NCBI GenBank assembly: GCA_029851415.1
Contig: CM056744.1
Span: 97,435,338-97,499,337, forward strand
DNA length: 64,000 bases
Direction of reading: 5' to 3'
Source: Eretmocerus hayati
Taxonomy: Eukaryota; Arthropoda; Insecta; Hymenoptera; Aphelinidae
The notes under the pieces were generated by a model. That model saw only the letters and a program-made list of their open reading frames with translations, ran no database searches and had not been told where the DNA came from. Positions within the stretch are counted from its first letter, which is position 1. Each line of letters opens with the position of its first letter. The translations under genes were made by a program, and so were the position numbers. Positions 12,701 to 23,713 of this stretch are shown piece by piece.

Positions 12701-13267
12701 ATCGTTCAGCGGGATATGATCTTTACCCGATGCAGATGTTTTTCAACGAGGTGTTTCACGTATGGTGAGTCGTTTTGTCGTCTCATTGTGTGTAACTTGT
12801 GTGACATGTGTGTGTTGTGTTCTGTCTAAATTTTTCCCACCTATCCTTCGAACCATTTGATTTGCCATATTGGCTCATCCGTATTCTAACTGTTCTCAAC
12901 AATATATTTCGTGATTTTTTGTCAAAACTGACCCTTCTGGTCTTTTATCTCGTAATATTTTACTCTGAATCTTTAGTAAGCTTCGGATTTTCGTGTGATT
13001 TCTGACTAAACTATTAACGGTGGTGTAGTGCAAAAAAAAATATATAAATGAGTTTAATTTCGAATTAATTGGTACACGCAATTTCTACGTCACTACTATA
13101 TATACCGTTGGGGTGAAATGATGATCTTCCTTGAGGATCTTCGTTGAGGATCTTACGTGATGTTGCTCACCCTTGGTGGTGAGTCTACGTTGATTGGACC
13201 GTGGATATTGCGTTGACACTCGTTCATCCGTCACCTGTCGTGATCCGACGGCAAGCGTTGCGACCGC
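9768..13267. other. Unexplained 3.5 kb between env and 3' LTR
   Basis: Errantivirus env normally ends close to the 3' LTR, yet 3.5 kb intervene here. The left part (9840-11800) is AT-rich with no coding signal. The right part (12270-13260) is more balanced and holds GC-rich words such as ATCCGACG twice (near 13241 and 13302). A perfect 20-base palindrome (GTGCTTGCGCGAGCAAGCAC) lies at 9891-9910. I find no transposon ends that would explain the excess as a simple insertion. It may be captured host DNA or a decayed insertion. Confidence 0.45.
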
Positions 13268-15214
13268 TTATGCGCGCTGTTGGCTATGTGCTCGTCGTCC
13301 GTTGTGATCCGACGACGGGCGTTTTGACAGGTGATGTGCGGGTGTGCTCGACGATGTGCTCGCTCGACGAGGGATCGTGGGTGGTGTGGGCTCATCCCTG
13401 TGGTTTGGGTTGGGGTGGTCCGCCACGTGGACCACTTGGCGCAATATTCGCAGCGGGATTCCCTCATCTGCGTTCTCCTCCCCGTCGTTTCCAGTTGCGT
13501 TTCCACGAGTGTTCCCTGCACAGAATAGCGGGCGAAGGCTTGTAAAAATTGTGAGATATGGCGCCATAATTTTTCCAGCGACTTTCAAAATTATAAATGC
13601 GAACATTGCTATAGCCGATGCTATGGCCAGGTAAAATGGTAGATTATTCTGTAGTTTCATAAAATTGTGCGATACCGCCTTATATTTACTCAGGTCCCGA
13701 GCTTTTGCGATTATGTCGCGCAAGCTCGGTGCTGCTTCCAGTGCCTCGACATGCGCCGGGCTGAGTCCTCCTTGCTCTTCCTGCCAAATTTCCTCCATGA
13801 TGTCGTGGATGCGTGGCGTGTTGGGCTCTTCTGGTTTTTTACGAAGCAGGTCCGTGATGTTTAGGTCCAGCTTTTAAAATATGGGGGATGTATGGCTCAT
13901 CTCGATGTTTTTTGAAGCTGTCAAGCGTGCGTTTGGGGTAATAGCCATGCATCCTGGGGGTAGCCTCAGCAGCCCAGTGCCGTTGATTGGGGTTGATAGG
14001 TGTTCGTTCCCTCGGCATTGAATAAAGATTCGTTCTTCTTCCAATGTTGAAAAAACCCAGGTGTTTGTCTCGTGAAGGCGCATCCAATATGCGTCATGCA
14101 TTTTTGTTACACGAATGTCACAGCTGGTGATGTCCGTGATATTGCGGTCCAATGCCATCTCGATCTCGCAGGATGCTTTTGCGATGAGCTCCCTGACAGG
14201 TGGCGGGTTTTTGCAGACCATCCTGTCTCGGAGTTCCTTGCACTCGGCGAGGTTGCTGCGATGTAAGTTTATATAGGTGTTAGCTGTTAAGTCAAGGGCG
14301 AAGTTGTGGCATTTTGGGTATACATAAGCAAATGTGCCACCCGCGCTTCCGTGGACCTTTTGTAAAATTGGGAGAGCTGATGCTCTATATAGAGTGTAGT
14401 CTGCTAGATCCAGGAGTGGGATTCCCATTGAATATATAAGCGTCTGATTTATCAGCACGATTGAAATTTCTGAGATTTTTGTAATCTCAGAGATGGACTC
14501 GTTGTTATTGGTCCTTGGGAATCTCACTTCTGGGAATGCGTTTCTGATGATCTCAGCTGATTTTTCGATCAGCTCTGGTGTCATGAAGTGCGGGTGGATA
14601 GAGCCTTGAGAAGCAAATGATACCATCTCAATTAGTGACTGAGTGTTGAATTTGTAAGTATTGGCTGCTGCCTGAATAATTTGAATCGCGTTGCTGCATA
14701 ATAACTCATTGTCGATCCTGTTTGCATTGCCAGCTAAATTGCTGATTATTATTTGGAGTTTTCCTAATTTTTCAGAATTTTTCGTAAGTTCCGTTTCAAT
14801 CAATTCGGTTTGATTGGCCAAAAGTTCGGCAATTTTACGTGTATCATTTGCTCTCGTCTCTATAATGTTTTTGAGCTCACTCTCTGATTGCTCATCGAGT
14901 GTGCCAAAAATAATTTTCATCCCTTCTCCCATAAAAGGGAGCCAAGCTCTCCGTTGGCGGGGGTTTTTATATGCCAGAGTCTCCATCATCCTCTCTTCAT
15001 CCCTGCTTGTCTCGCCGATCTGCCGGTGGATGGCATTTAGTTGTGCAACGTGAAGTTTATCTGGACAGGATGGACTCAGTTGGTTCCACGCTTCTCTCAA
15101 GGTGGTTGCAGATTCAGATAGTTGGGTCAGATCAATCCGCTGCACAATTTTCCATGTTGTACTGGAAGTTGACAGCTGGGCTATACGCTCCACCAAGAGT
15201 CCTGGCGTGTGCAC
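13268..15214 (-). pseudogene. env: Env-like fusion glycoprotein, one in-frame stop
   Basis: The upstream part (15214-13874) has a basic RQRR cleavage site at residues 86-89. It is directly followed by a hydrophobic FMGEGMKIIFG stretch of the type seen in errantivirus envelope and baculovirus F proteins. A TAA at 13874-13876 ends it. The next open segment, from 13873 to 13268, is in exactly the same frame and carries a transmembrane segment near 13640-13600 and a long hydrophilic tail. The gene is therefore one frame with a single nonsense codon just before the stem and membrane anchor. No signal peptide is obvious at the first Met; errantivirus env is usually made from a spliced RNA, which could supply one. 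Function would be membrane fusion, and this copy should be inactive. Confidence 0.8.
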
Positions 15215-15411
15215 CAGGGGCGTGATGAATTTACTCGATTGCGTGGGCCTGTCCGCACTGCAAAATTTTTGAACTAACGTAATTTTTGTTATTTTTAAAT
15301 TTTCAAATTATTTATGCTCGACGCCAAATAGTCAATTCGGAAATGACGCGTGCGTGGCTCGTCCCTGGGCCGGAGTACTTTCTACGACGGTCAAGGGCGA
15401 GCTCGCATTTT

Positions 15412-17487
15412 CTATTTAACAAGAGATATCCTCAACATTTCTTGCTGGGCCGGAGTATTTTCCCGGCTCAGGACCACCATGATGAGCGTTGATTCTTTCG
15501 CGTTAGAATACAAAATGAAAACATTGGCTTTCTGAGCCTGGTAATTGGCTTCTGCCATTTCTATTTTAGCTTCTGCGCATCTCTTAATTTGATCAATGCG
15601 CACCACTTTCGTGACGGAGTTATTTCTCAATGTGACATTTTTTGTTTTATACTTGATTTGCACGATTTCGTAGGGCCCTGTATATTGAGGGGCTAACTTA
15701 TTTTTGACAGGTAACTTTAACTCATAGACCAGTTCACCCTCACGAAAATGGCACGTATTTGTAGCTTTCATGTCATAGTAATGTTTATATCTATATCGTG
15801 CTAAATTTGCATGCAGTGCAGCTAGAGTTTGCACTTGCTGCAATTCAGTCCTTCTGTTTTCGATGAAGTCGTCATACGTCGGCGCTTCCACTTGCTGCCC
15901 GTGTGGTCCAGGTTGTCTGACCTTGTGTCCCAGCAAGAGTGTGAAAGGTGCGTGTCCGGTCGATGCATTCTCCATGGCGTTGATTGAGTATTGGGCCATG
16001 GGTAGTACCTTGTCCCAATCCGAACGGTCCTTAGCGAAGGCCTTGAGGAACTCAGTCAATCTTGCGTGCATCCTCTCAATCATTCCGTTACTCATCGGCG
16101 AATATGGAGATGTACAATATTTTTTGATTCCAAAGGCGTCTGCAAAATCATTTAATATTGTATTCATAAAGTGTCTACCTTGATCGCTCAAAATCGACCC
16201 TGGTGGTCCGAAATACGCAATTACTCGATTAAGTAATGCGTTGGCTACTTCGTGTGCCGTAGCACGGCGTGTCGGGATCAGTATGACATAGCGAGTCAGC
16301 TGATCTTGCACCGACAATATGTAATGATAGCCACTCTTTGATGGGCATGGAGGTGAATAGAAATCAATCGCGATATTGTCAAAAGGGCGTGCTGGTGTAT
16401 CCACCAGCCTCAAAGGTAGACGTACTTTTTGTCTTATTAATTTATCGACTGCGCATCCGTTACAGCCCTCAACTACGCTTTTGACATCCTCGCGCATTGT
16501 TTTCCAATAATAATGTTGTGCGATCAAATTATAAGTTTTATTGATGCCACGATGCCCACCATTTGCCGACGCATGGAATTCCGTGATAAGCTTATATCTA
16601 TCGCTATCAGAGGGTACTTTGAGGTTGTGCTTGAAAAGTACAATTTTGATGTTTTTGCCATTGAAAATCTGTTCGGCCATTTCTATTATTTTTGGCCAAA
16701 TAGTTGGTGACAACACTTGGTTATCTTGAACCAGGCCTAAACTTTTCAGTCCTCTTTTGAGGATGAGATTTCTCAAATTTTTCAAGACTATTTTTATGTC
16801 TTTCTGTAAAGGCTTTTCGCCGATGTAATTTTTCACAAATAATGCAAAAGTGCTTATGTTCCAAGCCTGAAATTCGTGTACATTTCCAACCTCAAAATTC
16901 CCCCCTTGCATAGTTTTTGCATGGATATAGTCTCTTTCTATCAGAGATGCGATGGTCTCTGTTTCAGCATGGCCATCGCATGAGGCAAAAAATGCCACGT
17001 TTTCTCTGTATCGAAACGGGTGTTCGTCAACTGCAAAAATTTTTTGCAATGGTTGCGCTTGCTCGTCGTCACCCAATGCCCACGGTGGCTTCTCACGCGG
17101 TGGCCGAGGTTGCGCTACTTGATATTTATCAAGCGCTGACGAGTGAGCTTTCGCCTGCATCATGTGACTCTCGAGACGCGGTTGGTGTTGAATTGCGGCT
17201 AAAGTCCTATTCTCTGCGCTCGGAGTTTTCTCGGGTTCGGATCTCGCGTCCGGTCGGTTTTTGTCGAGTTCGCAATTTTCGTCGCCGACTTCATGAGGAT
17301 TTTCGTTCACGACGCTCGGAATCGGCAGCAAAGGAGTAAAATGCTTACTTGGCATGTCCAAGTGCAGGTGGGCAAAGTCTCCTGTATCATTCGAAATTGT
17401 CTGAATAAACGACAGTTCTCCGAATTCATTTACCACGTGAATGCATACATTTTTATTATATATATCCGCGAATATAAGAATATGCAA
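15412..17487 (-). CDS. Integrase portion of Pol
   Basis: The 691-aa frame continues pol in another phase. The first 250 residues are linker. A HHCC zinc-binding domain lies near residues 305-345 (GGHRGINKTYN, then GCNGC). The catalytic DDE triad fits D in NIAIDFYSPP (about 374), D in LSDQGRHF (about 435) and E in NGMIERMHARL (about 470). It would join the cDNA to host DNA. A GPYEI motif near the end is the usual C-terminal signature of gypsy integrases. The Met at 17487 is not a real start; the protein would be released from the Pol polyprotein. Confidence 0.92.
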   Translation of the reverse strand: MHILIFADIYNKNVCIHVVNEFGELSFIQTISNDTGDFAHLHLDMPSKHFTPLLPIPSVVNENPHEVGDENCELDKNRPDARSEPEKTPSAENRTLAAIQHQPRLESHMMQAKAHSSALDKYQVAQPRPPREKPPWALGDDEQAQPLQKIFAVDEHPFRYRENVAFFASCDGHAETETIASLIERDYIHAKTMQGGNFEVGNVHEFQAWNISTFALFVKNYIGEKPLQKDIKIVLKNLRNLILKRGLKSLGLVQDNQVLSPTIWPKIIEMAEQIFNGKNIKIVLFKHNLKVPSDSDRYKLITEFHASANGGHRGINKTYNLIAQHYYWKTMREDVKSVVEGCNGCAVDKLIRQKVRLPLRLVDTPARPFDNIAIDFYSPPCPSKSGYHYILSVQDQLTRYVILIPTRRATAHEVANALLNRVIAYFGPPGSILSDQGRHFMNTILNDFADAFGIKKYCTSPYSPMSNGMIERMHARLTEFLKAFAKDRSDWDKVLPMAQYSINAMENASTGHAPFTLLLGHKVRQPGPHGQQVEAPTYDDFIENRRTELQQVQTLAALHANLARYRYKHYYDMKATNTCHFREGELVYELKLPVKNKLAPQYTGPYEIVQIKYKTKNVTLRNNSVTKVVRIDQIKRCAEAKIEMAEANYQAQKANVFILYSNAKESTLIMVVLSRENTPAQQEMLRISLVK

Positions 17488-20400
17488 TCGTCGTTGCCAT
17501 ATTCTTCTTCGCTCGTGAGAATTTGAATTGTCGTATCAGCTTCTATACAAGATTCCAATAAGAGGTTACCTCTTGTCAAAAGATCATTTCTCATTTCGCG
17601 AGCGTTAATTTCCAAATTTTCGATTCTAATCAGGGACCAAAATAGGCAATTGCCCTTTGGCAAATTTGGAATATCCGTGACTCTTTCAAAATTGACGTGA
17701 CATTCAGCACAAGTGTTGCATGGTTGAAAATGTCGGAATTTTTCATCCAAAATTGGCTCTATTTCAAGTGAATTTCCTGGCGAATTCCCAAAGTTATCGA
17801 AATCAATCTGAGCCTCTGCTGCTGATTCGAGCGCGTTGATTTTTTCGTGCGGCGCGATCTCTTCGCTGCACTGCTCGGCAATCTCTCTACTTGATGATGG
17901 TTGGGGCGGTATGAGAGTTGAGAGTTCGCCACGTTCAAGCTTGTCCAACGGCAAGTATTGTGGTGGCTCACTCTCTCTCTCTTTGGAATGCGGCTTATCG
18001 CACGGCGAGTTGGATTGAGGTATCGTTTCGCTGCACAGCTTTTCATCATGATGTATGAATCGTTCTGTGCCATCATCATGCAGATTGCGATTTTGAAATT
18101 GCTCGAGTACTGTTGTTAAGACTAAAGGGCCCCCGTTGCCCCGCGCAATTAAATTACCACTCACATCGCGTATTTCAAAATCGACAAAATATTTGCCGGA
18201 CTGTTCGACTGGGAGTGTCATATTCACCTCTTGATTTTCTATCGTCACTTGGGGGTCCAGTTTTGGATTTTCAATACCCTTTTGAATAATTTCAATATTT
18301 TTGATTTTTGGACGAGATTCGACTGTTTCAATATTTTGACTATTTTGACTATTTTTCATCATGTAATCATGATCCAAAATTTCTTGTGAATAATTTCGTG
18401 TGCTTTTATCTGGGGTGATTGGAATCGTAATGGTTTCAAGGGGTGAATCAGATGACATTTCCATTCCTGCTTCGTCTATGCACGCGGCCTGAGCTTGATC
18501 AATTATGGACTCATGATCCAAATTTTGCGTCGGCTCTCCGTGTGTATTCTTATTCGCGCTTTCGCTCGTTTGGATAGCTGCTAACTCGGATGAATGTCGC
18601 GCATCAGCTGTTTCGCTCGTGTGAGATGGCTTGAGTATGTCAAGATGCGGATATCGGTCTTTCAAGCGCTGCGATGATCGCGTTTTTTGAAAAAATTTTC
18701 TCGGCTTTTTCTGCCTCTCTGGCTTCTGACTTGACTCAATTTCGGATTCGGTTTCGCGTGGGCTTTCTACCGATTTTTTCTTTGCTGGTTGCGCTTCGGT
18801 ATCCGTCGATTCTGTTTCTGAAATTTTCGATTTTTCGGCGCCCGTTACGCGGTGCGCGCGTGTTTTGAATACGCGACCAGGCGGACAATCGGCCTCGCAC
18901 GACGGATTTTCCCTCTCTTGTCGTTCTGCCAGTGCATAGAGCTCGTCTCGCGGTAGTTCCGGGTTCACCTCGCCCTCTTTGATAACGGGATTTCGACTTA
19001 AAGCATCTGCTGCCTCATTTAATCGGCCAGCTCTAAAAATTAAATCAAAATGGAATCCGCGCACTTTCGCTTTTTGACGGTTATACCGCGTATCATTTTT
19101 CGTTTTATGAAAATGGCTCAATGGTTCGTGGTCCGTTACCACTGTGAACTTTCTGCCGTACAGATATGGACGGTAGGACTCGCACGCGTGCACGATACTC
19201 TCCATTTCTTTATCAAAAATTGGCCACGAGAGTTGGGCCCCTTTCAAAACTTTCGACGCGTAGGCAACTGGTCTATTTTTGTTGATAGTCCCAATAGCCA
19301 AAATAGATCCCACTGCATAATCACAACTATCACAAAATACGATATAACTCTCGTTGCCCGTCGCAGGGCTTGCGAGTACGCTCTCTGAACATAATGCGTC
19401 GCGTAGACTCTCAAATGCGCGTTGCTGTTCCGCGCCCCATACGAAATCTTGCTCTTTTTTCAAGAGATCGGTCAATGGTTTCGACTTTTTCGCATAATTC
19501 TCGATGAAGCGCCTATAGTACCCCGTCAATCCGAGAAACTGCCTGACTTTTCGTATGTTTGTGGGTGCAGGATATTCATGGACTGCCTCTACTTTTTTGG
19601 GATCTGGTTTAATGTGACCATTGCCAACTATGTGGCCCAAAACTTTAGCCTCTCTTTTCAAGAATTGACATTTCTTTGGTGAAATTGTGAAATTAGCTTC
19701 AATAATGCAGGCCATGAATTTCCTGAATTTAATTCCATGTTCTTCCAAGGTATCTGCCCAGATGAACAGATCGTCACAATAACTGGCGAATTCGTCGGGG
19801 GTGAGGGAGGAAAATGCCATAAAAATTGCCTCATTTAGGGTGTCGGGACTACCAACCATCCCTTGAGCCATACGCGCGAATTCCATTCCGCCCAGGGGTG
19901 TGTCTATAGCCGAATAAGGTGCTGACTCCTCATGCATTTCTATTTGGTAGAAGGCGTCTAATAGATCAACTACTGTGATATATCGCGCGCTAGACAGCTG
20001 ATCAATGATATCGGCTGTGAAAGATAACGGCTGACAAGTCCCTATCGTGTCCTCATTGAGGGGGCGGAAATCTGCGACAAACCGAAACCTTTTCGTCCCG
20101 TCTTTGTCTGGGCTTTTTGGTACTAGAAAGCAATTTGATCTCCATGGCGATCTGGATGGGCGCAACACTCCGAGATCGCGTAACTTTTTCACCTCTTCAA
20201 TTAAAGGGCCTTTCAAGGCTGGGGGTAAACGATATCTTTTGGCTTTGAACGGTTTGCCCGATTTCAACTTGATTTTATGTTTTATAATTGGCGTTGCTTG
20301 GAGTGGTTCGCCTTTCAGCCCAAATCGCCAAGGGTCGATGCTAATGAGCATGCGTACGTGCTCAATTTCCTCCGGCGAGCAACCTTCGATATCAACGAGT

Positions 20401-21326
20401 TGCATTAATTTTTCTACGCGTTCCGCAGAGGCTATGTCGCGCGCGCTTTTATCTATATTCTGCGAACTCTCGCGAAGCTGCTCATTCGCTGGGTCAGCAC
20501 CTGTGTATAACCGGCGGATATAATGTACGGCATCATCCCCAATGATGCTTTTCTCTTCTACATTGTCCCAAGGAATTATTTTTGAAAATCTTCTCAACTT
20601 AACTGCAGGAGTGTCAATATATATAGTTTCATACGAAATATTTATGACCTCTGCTATGCCATATCCATTGTGGTTTTTGGCAATAAATTTTCCAAAGAGA
20701 ATTCCATTTTTTACATGTATGCGCGGGACCCAGCCCTCTTTAGTATCGTTCAAAATCTTGAATTTAATGAGTCTTCTCATTCTAGGCGGCACTTTTATTT
20801 TTTCCTCGTATATAAAAGGGATGGAAAAATTTCCAAACTCAAGGCAGCGGGCTTTGGGGTTTAGTTTACCACCGTACTGTGTCAAAAAATCCCAACCGAC
20901 TAGACCATCACAGTCTAACAAAATGGAGTCGGGGACAACATGAAATTGCCACTGCATGCCGTTTATTTTCAATAAAATCATTCCCTCTGAAAAAAATTCT
21001 CCTTTTGCAACGCCATTAATGCTCAATATTTCTGACTTATCAATGTCTGCAAGATTTTTAACTCTACTCGATTTAATAATGCATACGTCTGCACCAGAAT
21101 CGATGTATAATTTACATTTTTCATCATTCACTTCTGGGCTTTCAAAATTGACAATTGGTGGAATTCTCCCAGTTTTTAAAAATTTTATACTTGTCTTTCT
21201 GATGTTTACTTGGGACGATGTAGAAGATTGTTCACTACTATCACTTCCGTCCGATTCTATTGACTCTGACTCATCTGTGGACGGTGATTCTTCCAATAAA
21301 GATGAGTCGATTTCCTGATCCATCAA
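17430..21326 (-). CDS. pol: Pol: aspartic protease, reverse transcriptase, RNase H
   Basis: Protease: YIDSGADVCII near residue 75. Reverse transcriptase: FRFVADFRPLNED and the YCDD catalytic box near residue 515, followed by LGHIVG and the FLGLTGYYRRFI motif of Ty3/gypsy enzymes. RNase H: FCDSCDYAVGS near residue 664, then VVTDHEPLSH and DALSRNP near 778. After this come about 500 residues of acidic, low-complexity sequence rich in Ser, Glu and Pro, much longer than the usual RNase H to integrase link. The frame ends at 17430, overlapping the integrase frame by 58 bases in a different phase, so the polyprotein is probably interrupted by an indel there. The annotated Met is only a lower bound, because translation would come from gag by frameshift. 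Confidence 0.93.
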   Translation of the reverse strand: MMDQEIDSSLLEESPSTDESESIESDGSDSSEQSSTSSQVNIRKTSIKFLKTGRIPPIVNFESPEVNDEKCKLYIDSGADVCIIKSSRVKNLADIDKSEILSINGVAKGEFFSEGMILLKINGMQWQFHVVPDSILLDCDGLVGWDFLTQYGGKLNPKARCLEFGNFSIPFIYEEKIKVPPRMRRLIKFKILNDTKEGWVPRIHVKNGILFGKFIAKNHNGYGIAEVINISYETIYIDTPAVKLRRFSKIIPWDNVEEKSIIGDDAVHYIRRLYTGADPANEQLRESSQNIDKSARDIASAERVEKLMQLVDIEGCSPEEIEHVRMLISIDPWRFGLKGEPLQATPIIKHKIKLKSGKPFKAKRYRLPPALKGPLIEEVKKLRDLGVLRPSRSPWRSNCFLVPKSPDKDGTKRFRFVADFRPLNEDTIGTCQPLSFTADIIDQLSSARYITVVDLLDAFYQIEMHEESAPYSAIDTPLGGMEFARMAQGMVGSPDTLNEAIFMAFSSLTPDEFASYCDDLFIWADTLEEHGIKFRKFMACIIEANFTISPKKCQFLKREAKVLGHIVGNGHIKPDPKKVEAVHEYPAPTNIRKVRQFLGLTGYYRRFIENYAKKSKPLTDLLKKEQDFVWGAEQQRAFESLRDALCSESVLASPATGNESYIVFCDSCDYAVGSILAIGTINKNRPVAYASKVLKGAQLSWPIFDKEMESIVHACESYRPYLYGRKFTVVTDHEPLSHFHKTKNDTRYNRQKAKVRGFHFDLIFRAGRLNEAADALSRNPVIKEGEVNPELPRDELYALAERQERENPSCEADCPPGRVFKTRAHRVTGAEKSKISETESTDTEAQPAKKKSVESPRETESEIESSQKPERQKKPRKFFQKTRSSQRLKDRYPHLDILKPSHTSETADARHSSELAAIQTSESANKNTHGEPTQNLDHESIIDQAQAACIDEAGMEMSSDSPLETITIPITPDKSTRNYSQEILDHDYMMKNSQNSQNIETVESRPKIKNIEIIQKGIENPKLDPQVTIENQEVNMTLPVEQSGKYFVDFEIRDVSGNLIARGNGGPLVLTTVLEQFQNRNLHDDGTERFIHHDEKLCSETIPQSNSPCDKPHSKERESEPPQYLPLDKLERGELSTLIPPQPSSSREIAEQCSEEIAPHEKINALESAAEAQIDFDNFGNSPGNSLEIEPILDEKFRHFQPCNTCAECHVNFERVTDIPNLPKGNCLFWSLIRIENLEINAREMRNDLLTRGNLLLESCIEADTTIQILTSEEEYGNDDCIFLYSRIYIIKMYAFTW

Positions 21327-21385
21327 TGACGTACCAGAGCCGTCATTGATGCGCCCATCGCTCGGGGATCGTGATGGGCGTGCTT

Positions 21386-23713
21386 CTAGTTTAAATTCTC
21401 AGCGTGATTTTGGGCGTTTTGGGCATCATCATGGCGCTGTGGGCTTTGGGCTTGTCGCGCCTGCGGTGGGGTTTGGTTTTGGGTCTCGGCATAATTATTC
21501 GCAGGTGTTTGATTTTGATTTCCCCTTGGTGGGAAATTATTTCCACGATTTTCCGTGCCGCTATTGTGACCATTGAAATTTCTATTCGGGCCCCCACCCC
21601 TACTTCTGCCGCGATAACCCCCTCTGCCACGGTTCGTACTTGGTCTATCAATATATACGTTGGCCCTTTTAAAATCGGCCTCTAATTTCCAGCAGACTTT
21701 CGCGTCGTGCCCAGGTATTTCGCAATACTGGCACTTTTTCACGTCGTTCTCTTTCTTGTAGCATTTTGACTCTACATGACCGACAAGTTTGCAATATGGA
21801 CAGACTACTTGAGAATCTGCCATTCTAATATTTGCCTGCGGATGGGCTATACACGGTGTTGCCCCTTCAATCGAATTCAGGTAATTTTTACGTTGCAACG
21901 CCGCTTGTTGCGCAAATTTCACCGCCTCGCGGATGCTACTTGGCTTCTGGCTTCGCACCGCGTTCTCCAGCTCCGTGCCTATGCCTATAATAAATCGTGT
22001 TAATGCTGCTTCGTCAGCGTCTCGCGTTCGAGATTCTATCTCTGAGCGCGTGTACTGTGACTTTGAGCTTGCGGTGCTTTTGAATCTCCGTAGTATTTTC
22101 TGAATGCGTATACCGTATGATTCTAATGTTTCGTCTTTCCTTTTGGCGCAACTTTTTAACCCAGACATAATGTCGTCTAACGATTCAATAGGTGAAAATT
22201 GTTCTACCAATTCTTTCAAAAATTGTTCAACTGTGTCGAACTCTAAAATTGTTGAGCCAAATAATGACCTCGCTGTGCCTTTCAATTTTCGCGCGACGTT
22301 CATTAGAATTATATGGTCCGATCCCGTTCCACCCATCAGCTTTGCCGATCGCACTGCCGAGCAGAATCCAGAGAGTGCGTCCGCCTCTCCATTGAATTCT
22401 CCCACATCTTTCAAAATATGGTATAGTTGGACATCCGTCCCTCTTTGCGTTACTAATAATTGTTCTTGTGGATGAGATCCACTTTGGCTGGGTTGCGTTT
22501 GTGTATTTTGGAAATGAACTCTCAGTGGGCTGCCCACATTTTGATGAGAAAGGTTCTGTTGACAAGTATTTGGTTGAGGAAAATTCAGTTCCTGACTATT
22601 TTGTTGGTAGAAATTCTGTTGGAACCCATCTTGTTGAGAAAAATTTTGTTCATTACTATTCTGTTGACGCAAGTTTCGTTGGAGAAAATTTGGGTGTACT
22701 CTATTAGTATATTGTGTGGTCAGTGGCACCTCTCTATAATGACTCGGAATTTCTTGTACATTAAAATTTTGGTCCTGTTGTGTTTCACCCAAATTTGATT
22801 TTTTCCATAACTCAGCCATTTGTGAAAAACTCATTCCTCGGAGGAAATTTTCGAAAGAAGGTACATTCTGTCTCGGCAGTGGGTTCGTCGTAGGCGCAGC
22901 ACTCTCACGAATTTTTACATATTCTGTTGGAATTTGATTCGAAAAACTATTTGGAAAACCGTTCACTCCAGGTGGAAAATCTATCACCTGGGGGGCTATG
23001 GGACGCTGTTGTGGGAAATCCCATGGAGTCGGATTATAGATCGGCGAAATTTGGGCCGCGGCCACCGGTGTGGTTGGCCTCGGGCTATTGTTCTGACTCC
23101 GCGTAGCGTCCACATTATTACCTAAACTCGGGGCGATCCCACTTTTTTCTACGATGGGACCACTTTGCATATTTTGGAATTCAGGGTTAAGAGAAAATGT
23201 ATCATTGACTCTAATGGTGGGTTCGTGAGGCTGCTGTTGCCTGTATAAAAATAGCTGACCATTTGGGCCTGTCATATAAAATGCTTCTGGGTAAGAAGCC
23301 ACCTGCATATTCGCATGTAAAGGGGGCCTGATTTGATTTACCGGGATCGGTTGCACTCGGATCGGCGATTCTTCTATTATCGGTGCGGCTGTGCGCCACT
23401 GCTGGTACGCTTGACCGGCAAACTGTCCGTTTGGACTATTGCACCGGCTCATATTCACATATACATCTCCATCCTTTCCATTATTCGTCAAATTCGCATC
23501 CATACCCCAAGCTCCATTTTGTCCATTTGAATCAAAATTTGACTCATCTATGTTCGAATAAAATTGATCACGGTTGTCCAAAATTTCTTGGTCCTCTTGT
23601 CTATCTTCATCAAACATTTCAGGTCGACTATGAGTCGGTTTTGGCAAGGTGCCAGTTGAATTCACCGTTTCTTTGCTTTTTGATTTTCCAAAAATTCCGA
23701 GCATTTTGGACAT
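21386..23713 (-). CDS. gag: Gag polyprotein of the gypsy element
   Basis: The 775-aa product has a Gln/Asn/Pro-rich N-terminal half and a capsid-like helical segment at about residues 425-620 (DVGEFNGEADALSGFCS, then LKELVEQFSP). Two CCHC zinc knuckles follow near 640-680 (CPYCKLVGHVESKC and CQYCEIPGHDAKVC). A Gly/Arg-rich RGRGGYRGRS tail comes next. The knuckles bind the RNA genome and the helical part assembles particles. The repeated QQNF units at about residues 360-395 are unusual and may be a short internal expansion. The frame is intact. The pol frame lies -1 relative to gag, consistent with frameshifted expression as in errantiviruses. Confidence 0.93.
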   Translation of the reverse strand: MSKMLGIFGKSKSKETVNSTGTLPKPTHSRPEMFDEDRQEDQEILDNRDQFYSNIDESNFDSNGQNGAWGMDANLTNNGKDGDVYVNMSRCNSPNGQFAGQAYQQWRTAAPIIEESPIRVQPIPVNQIRPPLHANMQVASYPEAFYMTGPNGQLFLYRQQQPHEPTIRVNDTFSLNPEFQNMQSGPIVEKSGIAPSLGNNVDATRSQNNSPRPTTPVAAAQISPIYNPTPWDFPQQRPIAPQVIDFPPGVNGFPNSFSNQIPTEYVKIRESAAPTTNPLPRQNVPSFENFLRGMSFSQMAELWKKSNLGETQQDQNFNVQEIPSHYREVPLTTQYTNRVHPNFLQRNLRQQNSNEQNFSQQDGFQQNFYQQNSQELNFPQPNTCQQNLSHQNVGSPLRVHFQNTQTQPSQSGSHPQEQLLVTQRGTDVQLYHILKDVGEFNGEADALSGFCSAVRSAKLMGGTGSDHIILMNVARKLKGTARSLFGSTILEFDTVEQFLKELVEQFSPIESLDDIMSGLKSCAKRKDETLESYGIRIQKILRRFKSTASSKSQYTRSEIESRTRDADEAALTRFIIGIGTELENAVRSQKPSSIREAVKFAQQAALQRKNYLNSIEGATPCIAHPQANIRMADSQVVCPYCKLVGHVESKCYKKENDVKKCQYCEIPGHDAKVCWKLEADFKRANVYIDRPSTNRGRGGYRGRSRGGGPNRNFNGHNSGTENRGNNFPPRGNQNQTPANNYAETQNQTPPQARQAQSPQRHDDAQNAQNHAENLN

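Noticed and set aside
22227..22798. Several plus and minus frames of 110-120 codons inside gag
   Set aside because: They are shadows of the intact gag frame and have no independent signal.
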